In this document: one piece after another, positions 1 through 8,191 of the stretch | How the letters are laid out: each line of letters opens with the position of its first letter | Position numbering within the stretch: the first letter of the stretch is position 1 | NCBI GenBank assembly: GCA_029866125.1 | Contig: JARWZZ010000015.1 | Coordinates: forward strand, 1-64,000 | Reading direction: 5' to 3' | DNA from: Limnobacter sp. | Lineage (GTDB): Bacteria > Pseudomonadota > Gammaproteobacteria > Burkholderiales > Burkholderiaceae_B | DNA: 64,000 nt | Notes under the pieces: generated by a model | The model's database searches: none | What the model was told of the DNA's origin: nothing | What the model saw: only the letters and a program-made list of their open reading frames with translations | Translations under genes and position numbers: made by a program

Positions 1-1
1 T

Positions 2-208
2 GCTGGTATCAACCGCTTGGATGCGGCTGTGTCTAACCTGTCTACTACGATTACGAATTTGTCTGCTGCCCGCGGTCGGATCATGGATGCGGACTTCGCT
101 TCCGAGACTGCCAGCTTGACTCGAAGCCAGATTTTGCAACAGGCAGGCACTGCGATGTTGGCCCAGGCCAACCAGCTGCCCAACAATGTGTTGAGCCTGT
201 TGAAATAA
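2..208 (+). CDS. Flagellin, C-terminal fragment (5' end outside window)
   Basis: Open at window edge; translation ...[43 protein letters not shown] is the canonical flagellin C-terminus. Confidence 0.95.
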   Translation, partial: AGINRLDAAVSNLSTTITNLSAARGRIMDADFASETASLTRSQILQQAGTAMLAQANQLPNNVLSLLK

Positions 209-372
209 ATTGAATTGAATGCCGGGCAGGATGCTCTGCTGGTCGATCCTCTGAAAACATGGGCCCCTCCAGACGGAGACAATGCCTGAAACTCAGTTAG
301 ATTGACCTGCAAAGCACCTTGCCCGGTGAAGTCCAAGCAGCGACTGGCTCAAGATCATTTACCAGTTGTTTT

Positions 373-407
373 AAGCACACCCACTCTTGCAGTTGGTGTG
401 CTTTTTT
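373..407. terminator. Rho-independent terminator between convergent flagellin and SDR genes
   Basis: AGCACACC..GGTGTGCT stem followed by T run. Confidence 0.75.
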
Positions 408-418
408 ACGTTTTACCG

Positions 419-1252
419 CTATTTCTTGAGTGCTTCGTTTACTTTTTTGTACTGCTCCTGAGGCATGGTGTACCCCATTTGCTTCCACAAAATATGGCGC
501 ATAAACTTAAAAGGCACAAACCGAGATGCATTCCACACACGGGCAGCGTTGTTGCCGTACACAATGCGAGGCTCGTTCTTCTTGATGCAAGTCAGTACAA
601 ATTCGCAGATCTCATCCGGTGGAGTGGTCAAAAACTTCTTAGCAAACTCCTCCCCACCTTCTTTGGATGCAATGTTGGTGTTGATGCCACCGGGATGCAC
701 CAAATGCACTTGAATCTTGGTGCTGGCCAACTCCACCATCAGTGATTCCGTAAAGCCACGCACCGCAAACTTACTGGCGCAATAATCTGAGTTACTGGGT
801 GTGCCCACCAAACCAAAAATGCTGGACACATTCACTACCGCGCCCTCTTTGTTTGCAATCAGCTGAGGAAGAAATGCACGCGTACCATGAAGGACTCCCC
901 AAAAATTAATCGCCATAACGCGCTCGTACTCTGAGTCTTCAATCGCCCACACGGGCTGACCACCACCCGCAACGCCCGCATTGTTAATAATCACATGGGC
1001 ATTGCCCAAGGTGGATTTAACTTGTTCAGCGAATGCGTAAATAGCCGCTTTGCTGGACACATCGACTTTGACTGCCAGCACCGCTGGGGCACCTGCCTGT
1101 TGAGTCAAAACCTCGGTCTCTTTGAGGCCTTTTTCATCGTAATCGCAGATGGCCACTTTACTGCCCAGTTTTGCAAACAGGGTGGCATATGACCGTCCCA
1201 TGCCCGAGGCCGCACCTGTAATCACAACTACTTTATTTTTGAAATTTTTCAT
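419..1252 (-). CDS. SDR family NAD(P)-dependent oxidoreductase
   Basis: TGAASGMG, NNAG, SDYCASK motifs; ATG at 1252 preceded by GGGAG. Confidence 0.9.
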   Translation of the reverse strand: MKNFKNKVVVITGAASGMGRSYATLFAKLGSKVAICDYDEKGLKETEVLTQQAGAPAVLAVKVDVSSKAAIYAFAEQVKSTLGNAHVIINNAGVAGGGQPVWAIEDSEYERVMAINFWGVLHGTRAFLPQLIANKEGAVVNVSSIFGLVGTPSNSDYCASKFAVRGFTESLMVELASTKIQVHLVHPGGINTNIASKEGGEEFAKKFLTTPPDEICEFVLTCIKKNEPRIVYGNNAARVWNASRFVPFKFMRHILWKQMGYTMPQEQYKKVNEALKK

Positions 1253-1314
1253 AGGTCTCCCACACTGCAATTGGGCTCAACACATGAGCCCTTCTCATTG
1301 TTATCCACGCCAAA

Positions 1315-2823
1315 TCAAACAGTCTCCACCACAGCTGCCTTGCGCTTTTGTTTTTTTGCCACTGCTGCAATCAACTGGTGATCATTCGGTTTAAAGGCTT
1401 TGGCCATGCGCAAATAGGTGTATGAAAAGCCGGGGAACATGGCAACCACATGGCCGCTTTTGCTTTTGTACCAGCTACTGCATCCGCCTTTCTTCCACAC
1501 TGTTTTATTCATTTCACTGTGAATGTGGGTGGTGTATTTGTCCTCAGCCTCTGGCAGTACTTCAATCGCGCCCAAGCCTTTGTTTTTGACTTCCTGAATG
1601 GCCCGCATGATGTAGTGCATCTGCGCTTCAATCACAAAAATAGCCGAGGTGTGGCCAATGCCGGTGTTCGGTCCAGTCACGATAAACAAGTTTGGAAACT
1701 TGGGCACTGTGGTACCCAAATAAGCCCGTGGGTACTCGCTCCACACCTCTGCCAACTTCGTGTTGTCTTTGCCCACCACGGGGTAGGAAATTACACCGTC
1801 CGTGGCATCGTAACCTGTGGAATACACAATGCAATCCAAATCAATTTGCTCACCGCTCAGGGTTTTGATGCCGTTCTCATTGATTTCAGCAATGCCATCG
1901 GCCTTGTCATGCAGGCTTACATTGTCGCGGCAATAGGTGGGGTAAAGGGTATTACTCAAAATAATACGCTTGCAGCCGATGGTGAAGTCGGGGGTTACCT
2001 TGCGGCGCAATTCAGGGTCTTTGATTTGCTTGTGAATGTGGTGCACCGCTTCGCGCTGGGCAATTTGTTTGAGCGCAAATTCTGAATACTTAAAACCCAC
2101 CACCCGGCTTTCCAATCCCCAATAAATAGCAGACCGGGCCAGCTTGCGAATGGGGTTGATGCTAAGCGCCTTGCGCTCCCAAGGCTTAAATACTCGGTCA
2201 GGGCGCGGCAGCACCCAGTGGGGTGATCGCTGGAATACATGCAAATGTTTTACATCGGGGGCAATTGCGGGAATAACCTGCGCGGCACTTGCGCCACTGC
2301 CAATAATGGCGACGCGCTTGCCAGCATGGGCATAGCTTTGGTCCCAATTGTTGGTGTGGAAAGTTTTACCTTTGAAGCTGTCACGGCCTTTGAAGTTGGG
2401 AATGACAGGGGTGCTCAAGGGCCCGGAAGCATTGATCACAAACTTGGCTTGCAAAGCTTGAGCACCGGTTACATGCACCGACCAAAGTTGCGTTTCATCA
2501 TTCCACTCAATCCGTTCCACATTGCTGTTGACGCGGGTTTTTTCGCGCAAACCATGCTTTTTAATCACGTGTTGAGTGTATTCCTGAAGCTCAGCGCCTT
2601 CGGCAAACATCTGGCTCCAATCGTAGGGCTCGGCTTCAATGGAGTACAGCAGGGACTGAACATCCACCGCAGCACCGGGGTAGGAGTTTTGGCACCAAGT
2701 ACCGCCCATGAAATCACGGCGTTCAAGGATCAGAAAATCTTCGATGCCGTTCTTTTTCAAATTGATGGCAGCACACTGACCGCCAAAGCCACTACCGATG
2801 ATGATTGCTGTGTAAATGCTCAT
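1315..2823 (-). CDS. Flavin-containing monooxygenase (Baeyer-Villiger type)
   Basis: GSGFGG N-terminal motif, second GSGASA motif, FKGKTFHTNNWD BVMO-like fingerprint. Confidence 0.88.
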   Translation of the reverse strand: MSIYTAIIIGSGFGGQCAAINLKKNGIEDFLILERRDFMGGTWCQNSYPGAAVDVQSLLYSIEAEPYDWSQMFAEGAELQEYTQHVIKKHGLREKTRVNSNVERIEWNDETQLWSVHVTGAQALQAKFVINASGPLSTPVIPNFKGRDSFKGKTFHTNNWDQSYAHAGKRVAIIGSGASAAQVIPAIAPDVKHLHVFQRSPHWVLPRPDRVFKPWERKALSINPIRKLARSAIYWGLESRVVGFKYSEFALKQIAQREAVHHIHKQIKDPELRRKVTPDFTIGCKRIILSNTLYPTYCRDNVSLHDKADGIAEINENGIKTLSGEQIDLDCIVYSTGYDATDGVISYPVVGKDNTKLAEVWSEYPRAYLGTTVPKFPNLFIVTGPNTGIGHTSAIFVIEAQMHYIMRAIQEVKNKGLGAIEVLPEAEDKYTTHIHSEMNKTVWKKGGCSSWYKSKSGHVVAMFPGFSYTYLRMAKAFKPNDHQLIAAVAKKQKRKAAVVETV

Positions 2824-2828
2824 GAAAC

Positions 2829-2880
2829 TGTCCCTGTATCCTGAATTGAAATTGATCTTTCTGCTTTGGATTCAGGGACA
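2829..2880 (-). promoter_or_regulatory. Inverted repeat in FMO leader covering the Shine-Dalgarno region
   Basis: TGTCCCTGTATCC (2829-2841) vs GGATTCAGGGACA (2868-2880), 12/13 complementary. Confidence 0.6.
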
Positions 2881-2881
2881 A

Positions 2882-2908
2882 TTTATATCTGACTACACAC
2901 GTTGTCAA
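2882..2908 (-). promoter_or_regulatory. Putative sigma70-type promoter for the FMO gene
   Basis: TTGACA (2903-2908, minus) with TATAAA (2882-2887), 15-nt spacer. Confidence 0.4.
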
Positions 2909-2987
2909 TTTAAATCGGATTGAAAATACCGAAGGTTCCCTCCAATCAATCAAACTGGGGATGCTTTGGAGCGAACGTTGATTGGTC

Positions 2988-3686
2988 TTAGGTTTTTGGC
3001 GACCCCACCAGCATGTTCTGCGCGGCTTTTACAACGGCATCCTTGGCCACATTTTTATCGTCCACATACTCTTTGGCCACTGGCACAGCCAAGCCCCGTT
3101 TGACGGCTGGGCGGTCAGCAATCTGCGCCAACCAGCGGGTTAAATGGTTCAAACCCGACACATCCACCCCGCTCCAAGAGTAAATTCGTACCCAAGAAAA
3201 ATGGGCAATGTCGGCAATTGAATAGTCGCCCGCCAAAAACTCGTGGTCTGCCAAACGGGCATTCAACACTTCAAACAGGCGGCGGGACTCTTTCTGGTAA
3301 CGGTCAATCGCATACTGAATTTTTTCGGGCGCATAGCGATAAAACACATTGGCCTGACCCATCATGGGGCCAACACCACCCATTTGAAACATCAACCACT
3401 GCATAACCTCAGACTCTTGCTCCAGCGAGCTACCCATTAACTTTCCAGTCCGCTTGGCCAAGTAATGCAAAATTGCACCCGACTCAAACACCGCGAAATC
3501 GTTGTTGCCGTGGTCCACAATGGCGGGGATTCGCCCGTTGGGATTGATTTTAAGGTACCAATCCTGCTTTTGCTCCAAGCTGCCCAAGTCGATTGCGTGC
3601 ACTTTGTAGTCCATCTGCAATTCTTCCAAGGCGATGGAAACTTTGACACCATTGGGTGTTGGGGATGTGTAAAGCGTGATTGACAT
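2988..3686 (-). CDS. Glutathione S-transferase family protein
   Basis: [39 protein letters not shown] thioredoxin-like GST N-domain. Confidence 0.9.
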   Translation of the reverse strand: MSITLYTSPTPNGVKVSIALEELQMDYKVHAIDLGSLEQKQDWYLKINPNGRIPAIVDHGNNDFAVFESGAILHYLAKRTGKLMGSSLEQESEVMQWLMFQMGGVGPMMGQANVFYRYAPEKIQYAIDRYQKESRRLFEVLNARLADHEFLAGDYSIADIAHFSWVRIYSWSGVDVSGLNHLTRWLAQIADRPAVKRGLAVPVAKEYVDDKNVAKDAVVKAAQNMLVGSPKT

Positions 3687-3707
3687 GGGTAAAACTCCCT
3701 TTAAAAA

Positions 3708-4343
3708 CTACCAGCGGATGAATCGTGGGGCCAGCAAAGCGCCAAGCGCCGTGACCAAACTGATTCCCAAGGTATACCACAAAGCCACAAAGGGGGCAGC
3801 CACCTCACTGCAAGCAAAGGCGTAACCAGTAGCACCCAAGGCACCTGCAAAAAAACCGCAAGCGGCACCTGTTACACGAATGCGGGTGGGTGCCATTTGG
3901 GAGGCAGCCCAAAAAGCAGCCATGAGGCCCGGAACGGACAAAGCCGTAATCGTCCATGGGCAGCTTAGGTAGGAATGGCCCCACAAAGCAGTGGCCTTTT
4001 GGTCTTCAGGGGTGAGTAGGTAGCCAATTGCACCATAAATCATCATTCCAAGCGGCAGCACAAACACCGCCCACTGCTGAGCACGGGTGGACAAACCCGG
4101 CCTACCCAACCTAAACAGCAGCAAACCCCCTGCAAAGGCCAAAATGGCAACATAAGCCAGTTTTAATTGCATACCCGCCATAGAAAGCAGGCCCACCGGT
4201 ACCCAGCCAAACACCAGCCAAGTCATTAATGCTGAAAAACCCAAAGCCAAGGCGGCAGCTGGCAGCACAGAACGGGTAAACAAACCCTTCGGCACTGGCC
4301 CAGCTTGGGTGGCAAGCATGTGTATGAGGTCATCGGTTTTCAT
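3708..4343 (-). CDS. nrsF: NrsF-like (DUF1109) membrane anti-sigma factor
   Basis: Multi-TM protein immediately downstream of ECF sigma gene; conserved-looking Cys in SYLSCPW and FACSEVAAPF. Confidence 0.85.
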   Translation of the reverse strand: MKTDDLIHMLATQAGPVPKGLFTRSVLPAAALALGFSALMTWLVFGWVPVGLLSMAGMQLKLAYVAILAFAGGLLLFRLGRPGLSTRAQQWAVFVLPLGMMIYGAIGYLLTPEDQKATALWGHSYLSCPWTITALSVPGLMAAFWAASQMAPTRIRVTGAACGFFAGALGATGYAFACSEVAAPFVALWYTLGISLVTALGALLAPRFIRW

Positions 4344-4364
4344 CGTTTTTCCTTATTGCCCAAC

Positions 4365-4922
4365 TTATTGCTTAGCAACCAACACCGCCAATTGCTTCAA
4401 ACCCCGGTGTACTTGCACCTTCAAGGCTGCAACTGAGATGCCTGTTTTATCCGAGGCTTCTTGCAAAGAAAGGCCCTCCACCTTGGTCAACCAAATCGCC
4501 GATTTTTGGGCCACAGGCAAACCATCCAGAAGGGTTTCTAAATCTTGACCTGCCCCTTCATCCCGCGCTTGGGCCAAAGGCATTTGGCTTTCATCCAATT
4601 CATCAATCGAATCATGCAGGGCGTCCTGCCTTCCATGTTTACGCCACATGTCCACCAATTTGTAACGGGCAATGGCAAACACCCACGCAGAAAGCGGGCT
4701 ACCCGGGTCGTATGTGTCGCGCTTCAAATGCAGGGCAAGCAAGGTTTCTTGCACCAAATCTTCAACTTCTGACGGTTTGCCCTGCAAACGGCGGGCATAA
4801 AACTGGCGCAATCGCTTTGCAATCAAAGCCAACACCTGAGCGTAAGCACGCTCGTCGCCCAAATTGGCTTTCAGCCACAGCGGGTGAATTGCGGACTCAA
4901 AATCATCTATCACTTGATTCAT
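4365..4922 (-). CDS. ECF RNA polymerase sigma factor (SigF-like)
   Basis: Region 2 (VEDLVQETLLALHLKRDTYDPGSPLSAWVFAIARYKLVDMWRKHGR) and region 4 (GLSLQEASDKTGISVAALKVQVHRGLKQL). Confidence 0.92.
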   Translation of the reverse strand: MNQVIDDFESAIHPLWLKANLGDERAYAQVLALIAKRLRQFYARRLQGKPSEVEDLVQETLLALHLKRDTYDPGSPLSAWVFAIARYKLVDMWRKHGRQDALHDSIDELDESQMPLAQARDEGAGQDLETLLDGLPVAQKSAIWLTKVEGLSLQEASDKTGISVAALKVQVHRGLKQLAVLVAKQ

Positions 4923-4933
4923 CTAGCCACTCA

Positions 4934-4959
4934 TTCGCTGCAGCGATTCAAAAAGTTAC
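4934..4959 (-). promoter_or_regulatory. Putative SigF-type autoregulatory promoter
   Basis: Minus strand GTAACT - 16 nt - CGAA ending 12 nt before the sigma start codon. Confidence 0.55.
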
Positions 4960-5119
4960 ACATATTTGTCAAACCCAAAGCCGAAAAATGTTAACAATCG
5001 ACAATTTCAAAATTCTTTACATTTGATTTCTTGAGTAATTTACGTTTAGGACGAATAATATGCTTACGGTATTTTATGCAGTTAATTTCATTTTTTGGAT
5101 TAGTCCAAAAGGAGCAGTC

Positions 5120-5749
5120 GTGAGCGAATCCCCTTTCCGGTCATTCCGCGAAACTCAACTTCCTCATCGCTTTCAAAAAGCCTATACATTTGCCCGTGAC
5201 GCCCATCAGTTACGCACAGCCGCACAATGTGAAACCCTACAGCCTTACGTTTTTCACCCTGTGGCCATGGCTGAAGGTGCGCTCAAAGCAGGGTTGAGCG
5301 ACGATGCAGTGATTGCCGCATTGATTCACGATGTTGTCGACCTTACGCCAGTTACTTTCGACCATATTCACAGCCTATTTGAGGCCAAGGTGCATGATTT
5401 AACTTATGACATGACCTGCCCCGTGCGTGCAGGCAACACCACTGAAGAAGAATACATTGAAGTGTATTCGCGCCACCTCGGGCAAGCACAAGGTGAAGCA
5501 AAAGCATTGAAGCTGATGGACCTTGCTCAAACGGTGGTGGAGCTGGGTGTAAATCACCCTCGACTTTGTACGCTGTTTGTGGAACGCAACCAGCAATTGT
5601 TGGTACCACTCAAACCCACATTTGACGCCAGCCGGTCACATTCTGCCTTGTACTTGCGTGCCGAATATGCATTCAAATGGGGCACACGCAGAGTGTATGA
5701 AAAGCAGGTGGAAGCCTACAACAACCGATTGACTGCCGAATACACCTGA
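5120..5749 (+). CDS. HD-domain protein resembling SpoT/MESH1-type (p)ppGpp hydrolase domain
   Basis: HPVAMAEGAL..DDAVIAALIHDVVD..LKLMDLAQ; GTG start with AAGGAG at 5109-5114. Confidence 0.6.
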   Translation: MSESPFRSFRETQLPHRFQKAYTFARDAHQLRTAAQCETLQPYVFHPVAMAEGALKAGLSDDAVIAALIHDVVDLTPVTFDHIHSLFEAKVHDLTYDMTCPVRAGNTTEEEYIEVYSRHLGQAQGEAKALKLMDLAQTVVELGVNHPRLCTLFVERNQQLLVPLKPTFDASRSHSALYLRAEYAFKWGTRRVYEKQVEAYNNRLTAEYT

Positions 5750-5860
5750 ATCGTCTAGAAACCCAGCATAAAGCGCGCATGTAGCCAGCTGGAATTGCTT
5801 TTGTTTTAAAAGCCAAACGGGCATACTCTCGGAACTATACCCCAAGAGAGTTACCCCGCG

Positions 5861-6580
5861 ATGGCCGTCAAAATTCACCTGCAAGCTTTGCAACAAGCAA
5901 TAGACTCGCTTTGCTTCCGGTTGCTTAGCTTCGGGTTGGGCCTTACCTTGGGCCTTGCTGCCTTTACGACGCCAATTGAAGCACGGGCCGCAAATGGTTT
6001 CGAATCTTTTGAAGATGCAGAACTACTCGACAAGCTGGCTTTCAAGGTGGCACGAGAGTACGCGAATCAATACAAGTTTCGGTTTCAATTCAAATTTGTT
6101 GAAAAAGAATCTGCCCGATTATCCCCATTGTTAGTCCAGTATCAATCCAGCAGCAAAAACTGCATTTTTTGGATTAGCCCCAAAGAAGAATCTTGGCACA
6201 GCTTCGAAAACTACCTCCGCTTTTTTGATGGTTTGCCCAAGCAGGTGGTTTACGAGGCATTTTTCGCGCACGAGGCCGGACACTGCGTGCAGTTCCGTGA
6301 GGAAATATATTTTGGTTCAGAAGAAAACGGCACCCGCCAAGAATTGTTTTCTGACGTTTTTGCACTCTCGCATGTCGAGAGACATTTCCCCACATGGCGT
6401 GTTGCTTTTCAAAATTCATTGTTGAACATGCGTAGAGTCGAACGAGGAATGGGTTCAAGCTACGACTTTGCTCAAGACCTACAACGTTTTACTCGGAGCC
6501 GGGATTTTGTCTCTGTACTTCGCCTCAAGGAACCTGGAGAACGAGCATTTATGATGGCGAAAGTTATTGATTTACTGTAA
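5861..6580 (+). CDS. Predicted exported metalloprotease-like protein (HEAGH motif)
   Basis: Hydrophobic N-terminal segment; FFAHEAGHCVQF and downstream QELFSDVFAL. Confidence 0.6.
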   Translation: MAVKIHLQALQQAIDSLCFRLLSFGLGLTLGLAAFTTPIEARAANGFESFEDAELLDKLAFKVAREYANQYKFRFQFKFVEKESARLSPLLVQYQSSSKNCIFWISPKEESWHSFENYLRFFDGLPKQVVYEAFFAHEAGHCVQFREEIYFGSEENGTRQELFSDVFALSHVERHFPTWRVAFQNSLLNMRRVERGMGSSYDFAQDLQRFTRSRDFVSVLRLKEPGERAFMMAKVIDLL

Positions 6581-6602
6581 ATAAAAACCAAATCTTTTCG
6601 AA
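6577..6602 (+). promoter_or_regulatory. Possible SigF-type promoter upstream of small Cys-rich ORF
   Basis: GTAAAT - 16 nt - CGAA, same spacing as the motif upstream of the sigma gene. Confidence 0.3.
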
Positions 6603-6632
6603 GTTTTGAAGACCAAATTCAGGAGAATTAGA

Positions 6633-6785
6633 ATGACAGTGTGCCCAATCGCAATTGCAGTCACCTGCAAAAAATGCCCCGCTTACAGCTTTTGCCCCGC
6701 CAAAAGCATACTGGGGGACGAAAAGCCTGGTAACGATAAAACACAAGACAACAAGTCCAGCGCTGGCACCAACAAAAAATCCTGA
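6633..6785 (+). CDS. Small Cys-rich protein (50 aa), absent from ORF track
   Basis: MTVCPIAIAVTCKKCPAYSFCPAKSILGDEKPGNDKTQDNKSSAGTNKKS; AGGAG 7 nt upstream of ATG; terminator follows. Confidence 0.7.
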   Translation: MTVCPIAIAVTCKKCPAYSFCPAKSILGDEKPGNDKTQDNKSSAGTNKKS

Positions 6786-6807
6786 TCTGCCGCGCAGCCA
6801 AAACAAA

Positions 6808-6835
6808 AAGCCAACCCAAAGGTTGGCTTTTTTTA
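6808..6835. terminator. Rho-independent terminator
   Basis: AAGCCAACC-CAAA-GGTTGGCTT plus T run. Confidence 0.85.
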
Positions 6836-6844
6836 TTTCAACAT

Positions 6845-7447
6845 TTAAAACGTGTTGTCAATTACCACGTCGCTTAAACTCAACTGTCCGCCCTTGGGTT
6901 GAGCAGGCTTCACACCTCGACCAATGGCAACCAATGGGCCCATCACATGGTCGGCAGGTAATTTAACCAGTTCAGCCACCTTTTCGATGTCAAAACCAAT
7001 CATTGGGCAACTGTCATAACCCATGGCTTTGGCAGCCAGCATCAAAGTTTGCATGGCCATGCCAATGGAGCGTTGGGCTTCATCCCTTTGCAACCACTCG
7101 CGGCCCTCATGGAAGGGGCCCATCCAACCGACCAACAAATCAGACACTTCCTTGGGTGCATCTTTCCAATAACGCTGAGGCTCTTTGGCCCAAGCTTTGG
7201 AGTCCGCAGTCATCAACACCAACAATGATGAATCAGTAATTTGCGACTGGTTGTTACCCAAGGCGCGCACCTGTTGACGCAATTGCGGGTCACGAATAAC
7301 CACAAAACGCCAGTGCTGAATGTTAAAACTGGTGGGCGCCTGAATGGCTGCAGAAAACAGTTTTTGCTCTTCCTCTTTGCTCAAAAGGTGCTCGGGGTCA
7401 AACGCCTTAACCGCACGGCGCTGATAAATTGCATCAAATGTATCCAT
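6845..7447 (-). CDS. Nitroreductase family protein
   Basis: IYQRRAVKAFDPEH..APTSFNIQHWRFVVIRD..GYDSCPMIGFD. Confidence 0.9.
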   Translation of the reverse strand: MDTFDAIYQRRAVKAFDPEHLLSKEEEQKLFSAAIQAPTSFNIQHWRFVVIRDPQLRQQVRALGNNQSQITDSSLLVLMTADSKAWAKEPQRYWKDAPKEVSDLLVGWMGPFHEGREWLQRDEAQRSIGMAMQTLMLAAKAMGYDSCPMIGFDIEKVAELVKLPADHVMGPLVAIGRGVKPAQPKGGQLSLSDVVIDNTF

Positions 7448-7652
7448 CTTTTTTAACTCCTTGGAATAACTTAGGTGCCCATGGTAACAAGGTATCGCTC
7501 GCTTTTCAGTCGATAGACTCGGATCACTTGTTCAAATATTTTGAACATCGAAAGTCGCTCGTTATGCCCTGCTTAAGGTGGACGTCAGTTTCAGCGCATT
7601 ACACTAACCATCTAAAAATCAATACTGAAGAAACACCTACAGGAGCCAGATC

Positions 7653-8090
7653 TTGAGCGATGAGTTATTGGAAAGTGAACTTTCAAACAAAAAGTCAGAA
7701 ATTGCAGAGTTTCTAAAAAAGGAATTTCCGCAAGCCCCTATCGAAATACTGGCCGTGGGGGACAAGACAGCCACCGTGCGCTATGCAGTCAGTTTTGACT
7801 CCCTCAGGCCCGGTGGGTCGGTGTCCGGCCCGGTGTTGATGACTTTGTCCGACACGGCATTGTATGTAGCCATATTGGCCACCATTGGCATCGTACCCAT
7901 GGCAGTGACCACCAGCCTGAACATCAACTTTTTGCGTATGCCCAAGGCCGACCGGCACCTGATTGCAGAGTGTAAAATGCTTAAAGTGGGCAAAGCATTG
8001 GCCATTGGCGAGGTATTCATTTACTCCGAAGGCTTAGACGACCCCGTTGCCCATGCAACAGGCACCTACTCCATACCCCCCAAACGCTAA
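7653..8090 (+). CDS. PaaI-like hotdog thioesterase
   Basis: RPGGSVSGPVLMTLSDTALYVAILATIG..NFLRMP; TTG start. Confidence 0.8.
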   Translation: MSDELLESELSNKKSEIAEFLKKEFPQAPIEILAVGDKTATVRYAVSFDSLRPGGSVSGPVLMTLSDTALYVAILATIGIVPMAVTTSLNINFLRMPKADRHLIAECKMLKVGKALAIGEVFIYSEGLDDPVAHATGTYSIPPKR

Positions 8091-8191
8091 GCAAGTTTGC
8101 ACATTGATATTTGCTTTCTCTTCGTGATGCGTTACATTGTGAATAGCGAAGGGCTCAAAATGTGAGCCTGAAATATGCGGAGGCAAGGAAT

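Noticed and set aside
302-745. 147-aa plus-strand ORF antisense to the SDR gene
   Set aside because: Lies opposite a well-supported SDR gene and across a terminator
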